From NCBI GenBank assembly GCA_023410645.1, contig JAEYPQ010000030.1:62001-126000 (forward strand): a stretch of DNA of 64,000 nucleotides, written 5' to 3'. The notes under the pieces were generated by a model. It was given only the letters and a program-made list of their open reading frames with translations. It was not told the DNA's origin and did not search any database. Within the stretch, counting starts at the first letter, position 1, and the number at the start of each line of letters is the position of its first letter. Both the position numbers and the translations under genes were made by a program. The stretch is from Bacillota bacterium. Lineage in GTDB: Bacteria > Bacillota > Clostridia > TANB77 > CAG-465. This document shows, piece after piece, positions 61,893 through 64,000 of this stretch.

Positions 61893-62723
61893 ATGAAAGA
61901 TTTTCGGAATGAAATGATAAGAGAGTATTTACCATTTAATGAAACTAACTTAGAGATTTTGTATACTATTTTAAAGGAATATGATCCATTACTTATATCA
62001 GGACACACGCAGCTTCCAGATGCTATTTCGAAATATTCAGATAATATTGCTGATGTGTATAAATTTGGTAATCTTGTTGAATATTTAAATGGTAATTTAA
62101 ATAAGGTGTCTAGGATCATTTTTGCATCAAGGAAATTAAATATTTTTACATTTTCAGAAGGAACAGTAATTACATTTCAATCAGAAAAAGAACTGCTAGT
62201 TGTATGCAATGTACAACTATATGAAATTAAACATCTATTTGATATTGCAAGGAAAGCTTTTGGTAGTGAAGCTGTTGTAAATGTTTCAATTACATCTGTT
62301 ATAAATGATGAGATTCAAACTGTATCAGAATTAATATATGCCTATTCACTAGCAAATGGATTTATATATAGGGATGAAATATCCTTCATATGTAACCTAA
62401 GTGAAAAAGAGAGATTAAATTATATACAAGGATATACCAGCTGCTTTATTTGTAATAGCTTAGAATATGATTTACTTAGGGAAAATAAAACTTGTTCTTT
62501 TAAATTAATATTTTCTAATTCAAGTGAAAAAATCGACTTTCAATTATCTTATGACGATTTAATTATCTGGGGAGATCGTTTATTTAAAATGGTTAACCAA
62601 CGAATGGGAAATGTTAAATTAGAGTTAGTTAGAAAAGTACCGTCTTGGAAACCAATGGCTGCTAGGGGAGTAAATGATATTATAGATGAACTTTCAAAGA
62701 AATATTGGCGTAGTAATACTTAA
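61893..62723 (+). CDS. Hypothetical soluble protein
   Basis: 276 residues, mixed alpha/beta, no signal peptide or membrane segment. Landmarks are LISGHTQLPDAISKYSDN, VSRIIFASRKLNIFTFSEG, Cys pair CFICNS in the middle and the C-terminal VPSWKPMAARGVNDI. I do not recognise a family. Strong promoter and GGGGGAAA before ATG indicate it is expressed. Confidence 0.6.
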   Translation: MKDFRNEMIREYLPFNETNLEILYTILKEYDPLLISGHTQLPDAISKYSDNIADVYKFGNLVEYLNGNLNKVSRIIFASRKLNIFTFSEGTVITFQSEKELLVVCNVQLYEIKHLFDIARKAFGSEAVVNVSITSVINDEIQTVSELIYAYSLANGFIYRDEISFICNLSEKERLNYIQGYTSCFICNSLEYDLLRENKTCSFKLIFSNSSEKIDFQLSYDDLIIWGDRLFKMVNQRMGNVKLELVRKVPSWKPMAARGVNDIIDELSKKYWRSNT

Positions 62724-62746
62724 AAAATAATAATCTAATAATTTAA

Positions 62747-62795
62747 AAAGTTAAGAGAAAAATTATGATTTATGATTTAACTCTTAACTTTCTTT
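62747..62795 (+). terminator. Terminator after the 276-residue gene
   Basis: AAAGTTAAGAG (62747-62757) and CTCTTAACTTT (62781-62791), then TCTTTTG. Confidence 0.8.
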
Positions 62796-62884
62796 TGTAA
62801 CTTGTAATAAATTTTAAAGAACTATTTTATTAGATTTGAATATTATATAAGTTATTAGTAAATAATATACCGAGGAGGTAAATT

Positions 62885-63544
62885 ATGGAAAAAGTAAAAT
62901 ATAGTAGAATACCAAGACATATTGCCATAATACCAGATGGAAATAGAAGATGGGCATTAAATAATAATATGGAAAAACATGAGGGATATGATTATGGTGT
63001 GGATGTTGGGCTTAAAGCATTTGATATATTAAAAGATCTAGGAGTAGAAGAGGTTACTTTTTTTGGCTTTACTCAAGATAATACAAAAAGGCCGAAGGAG
63101 CAATATGACGCATTTTCAAAAGCTTGTGTGAATGCTGTAAAATCTTTAGAAAGTAGAGATGCCGAAATATTAGTAGTAGGAAATACAGATTCAAATATGT
63201 TCCCAAATGACTTGTTACCATATACCACTAGAACCACTTTTGGGAAAGGTGGTATAAAAATAAATCATTTAGTAAATTATGGATGGTACTGGGATATAAA
63301 ATGTGCATATGATAATCCATCAAATAATGAGGATATATTAAAAAATATTGGATCATCTGGAATTTCTAGGATAGATGTAGTTATGCGTTGGGGAGGAAGA
63401 CATAGATTAAGTGGAATGCTACCAATCCAAACTGTTTATGCTGATACATATATAATTGATGATATGTGGCCAGACTTTAAACCAGAACATATATATAATT
63501 GTTTAGATTGGTATCAAAGTCAAGATGTTACTTTAGGTGGATAA
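62885..63544 (+). CDS. Undecaprenyl diphosphate synthase family prenyltransferase (divergent)
   Basis: 219 residues. HIAIIPDGNRRWALNNN carries the catalytic Asp and Arg pair of cis-prenyltransferases, and FFGFTQDNTKRPKEQ corresponds to the usual FS.EN..RP. block. The substrate-binding end RWGGRHRLSGMLPIQTVYAD replaces the usual RTSGExRLSNFLxWQxxYxE, and the protein is shorter than typical UppS (about 240-260). It may therefore make a different chain length or substrate, and another UppS may exist elsewhere. AGGAGG about 6 nt before ATG. Confidence 0.82.
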   Translation: MEKVKYSRIPRHIAIIPDGNRRWALNNNMEKHEGYDYGVDVGLKAFDILKDLGVEEVTFFGFTQDNTKRPKEQYDAFSKACVNAVKSLESRDAEILVVGNTDSNMFPNDLLPYTTRTTFGKGGIKINHLVNYGWYWDIKCAYDNPSNNEDILKNIGSSGISRIDVVMRWGGRHRLSGMLPIQTVYADTYIIDDMWPDFKPEHIYNCLDWYQSQDVTLGG

Positions 63545-63562
63545 ACTTTTATCCACTTATTT
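63537..63562 (+). terminator. Small terminator overlapping the prenyltransferase stop
   Basis: GTGGATAA (63537-63544) and TTATCCAC (63549-63556), then TTATTTATTT. Weak U run. Confidence 0.6.
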
Positions 63563-63654
63563 ATTTAAGTTATAATTATACTATTTACTATTTTTTAGTA
63601 AAATGATAATATATATAATAATTAATTCATTTTTGATTTAATTGGAGGTTATAT

Positions 63655-64000
63655 ATGGAAAATAAATTAAAGATAAATACTTTTGATTTGCTTATGGTAT
63701 TTTCAAATGCACTTGATTTAATAAGTCCACTAGTATCTGGCCATCAAATTAGAGTGGCATATATCGCACTTATGCTTGCTAAACAATACAAATTACCTAA
63801 AGATAGAATAGATAAACTTGTAATTGCAGCTACAATACATGATATTGGTGCAACAACTGTAAAAGAGAGAAATGAAATTATAAATCCGGACTTTGAAAGT
63901 GATGGAGTTCACGAAAAAGTTGGATTTAGATATGTAAATGGTAGTGTTTTTGACGATTGTGCATTAATAATTAGACATCACCATAGAAATTGGGATTATG
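63655..64000 (+). CDS. HD-domain phosphohydrolase, HD-GYP-like (3' truncated)
   Basis: 115 residues before the window edge. HQIRVAYIALMLAKQY, AATIHDIGATTV (HD pair), GVHEKVGFRYV and IIRHHHRNWDY contain the metal-binding His/Asp set; the spacing recalls HD-GYP c-di-GMP phosphodiesterases, but the GYP part lies beyond the window. TTGGAGG lies 7 nt before ATG. Cut at base 64000. Confidence 0.78.
   Translation, partial: MENKLKINTFDLLMVFSNALDLISPLVSGHQIRVAYIALMLAKQYKLPKDRIDKLVIAATIHDIGATTVKERNEIINPDFESDGVHEKVGFRYVNGSVFDDCALIIRHHHRNWDY

Overview
This 64 kb window is a chromosomal segment of a very AT-rich, low-GC Gram-positive anaerobe, most likely an uncultured clostridial (Bacillota) gut bacterium. 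Evidence: ribosome binding sites are strong AGGAGG types, promoters are TTGACA-17-TATAAT types, and TGA is a normal stop. There is an NAD-linked [FeFe]-hydrogenase operon (HndA/HndC/HydA type), a SpoVB/MurJ-like flippase, RNase J, a choloylglycine-hydrolase-family enzyme and many small Clostridia-type membrane proteins. Nothing in the window gives a species name.

Layout. 1-8.9 kb: end of a lipid flippase gene, HU, a tRNA-Leu(CAA) and a diverged second copy flanking an AAA ATPase, a Na+/Ca2+ exchanger, then a cell-wall cluster (alpha/beta hydrolase, membrane-anchored MurF-like ligase, D-Ala-D-Ala ligase). 8.9-17.4 kb: an accessory island entered through a tRNA-Gly gene, with a second tRNA-Gly inside it. 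It holds decaying or orphan genes (frameshifted macro domain, truncated TfoX, two TnpV fragments, a nonsense-interrupted gene), acetyltransferases, an alkyltransferase-like protein and a compositionally foreign gene. Several unrelated genes here share a promoter/leader unit: a -10 box, about 8-10 nt, then the dyad TACAAAT-N4-ATTTGTA running into the Shine-Dalgarno sequence. 17.5-23 kb: MscL with a zinc ribbon, OGG-type glycosylase, an amidase-fold protein that has lost its zinc ligands, a small orphan CRISPR array (6 repeats, no cas genes in the window), murC and a membrane TPR protein. 23-27.7 kb: two ABC-F ATPases, the first behind a seven-codon upstream ORF, and a winged-helix protein.

27.8-34.4 kb: a choloylglycine/penicillin V acylase family enzyme and two tandem paralogous surface proteins with a prepilin-like N-terminus lacking the usual Glu5, followed by Ig/Fn3-like repeats and unrelated C-termini. 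34.5-42.6 kb: a lower-glycolysis operon (gap, pgk, tpiA, gpmI, eno) with two unknown genes interleaved, then thymidine kinase. 42.7-45 kb: a PHP phosphoesterase flanked by two minus-strand genes that look like paralogues. 45-53.4 kb: RNase J, gltX, a VbhA-like antitoxin with Fic toxin, ileS behind a duplicated promoter, and cysK. 53.5-57.3 kb: an uncharacterised membrane protein and a protein with two degenerate GGDEF-like domains. 57.5-61.7 kb: the hydrogenase operon. 61.9-64 kb: an unknown protein, a UppS-family prenyltransferase and the start of an HD-domain protein cut by the window edge.

The biology is that of a fermenter: glycolysis makes NADH, the hydrogenase module can reoxidise it as H2, and MurC, MurF-like, Ddl, flippase and UppS-like genes serve the envelope. 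The most unusual material is the accessory island with its shared leader, the Fic pair, the paired pilin-like surface proteins and the two pseudo-GGDEF domains. All family calls are by eye from motifs; no database search was possible.
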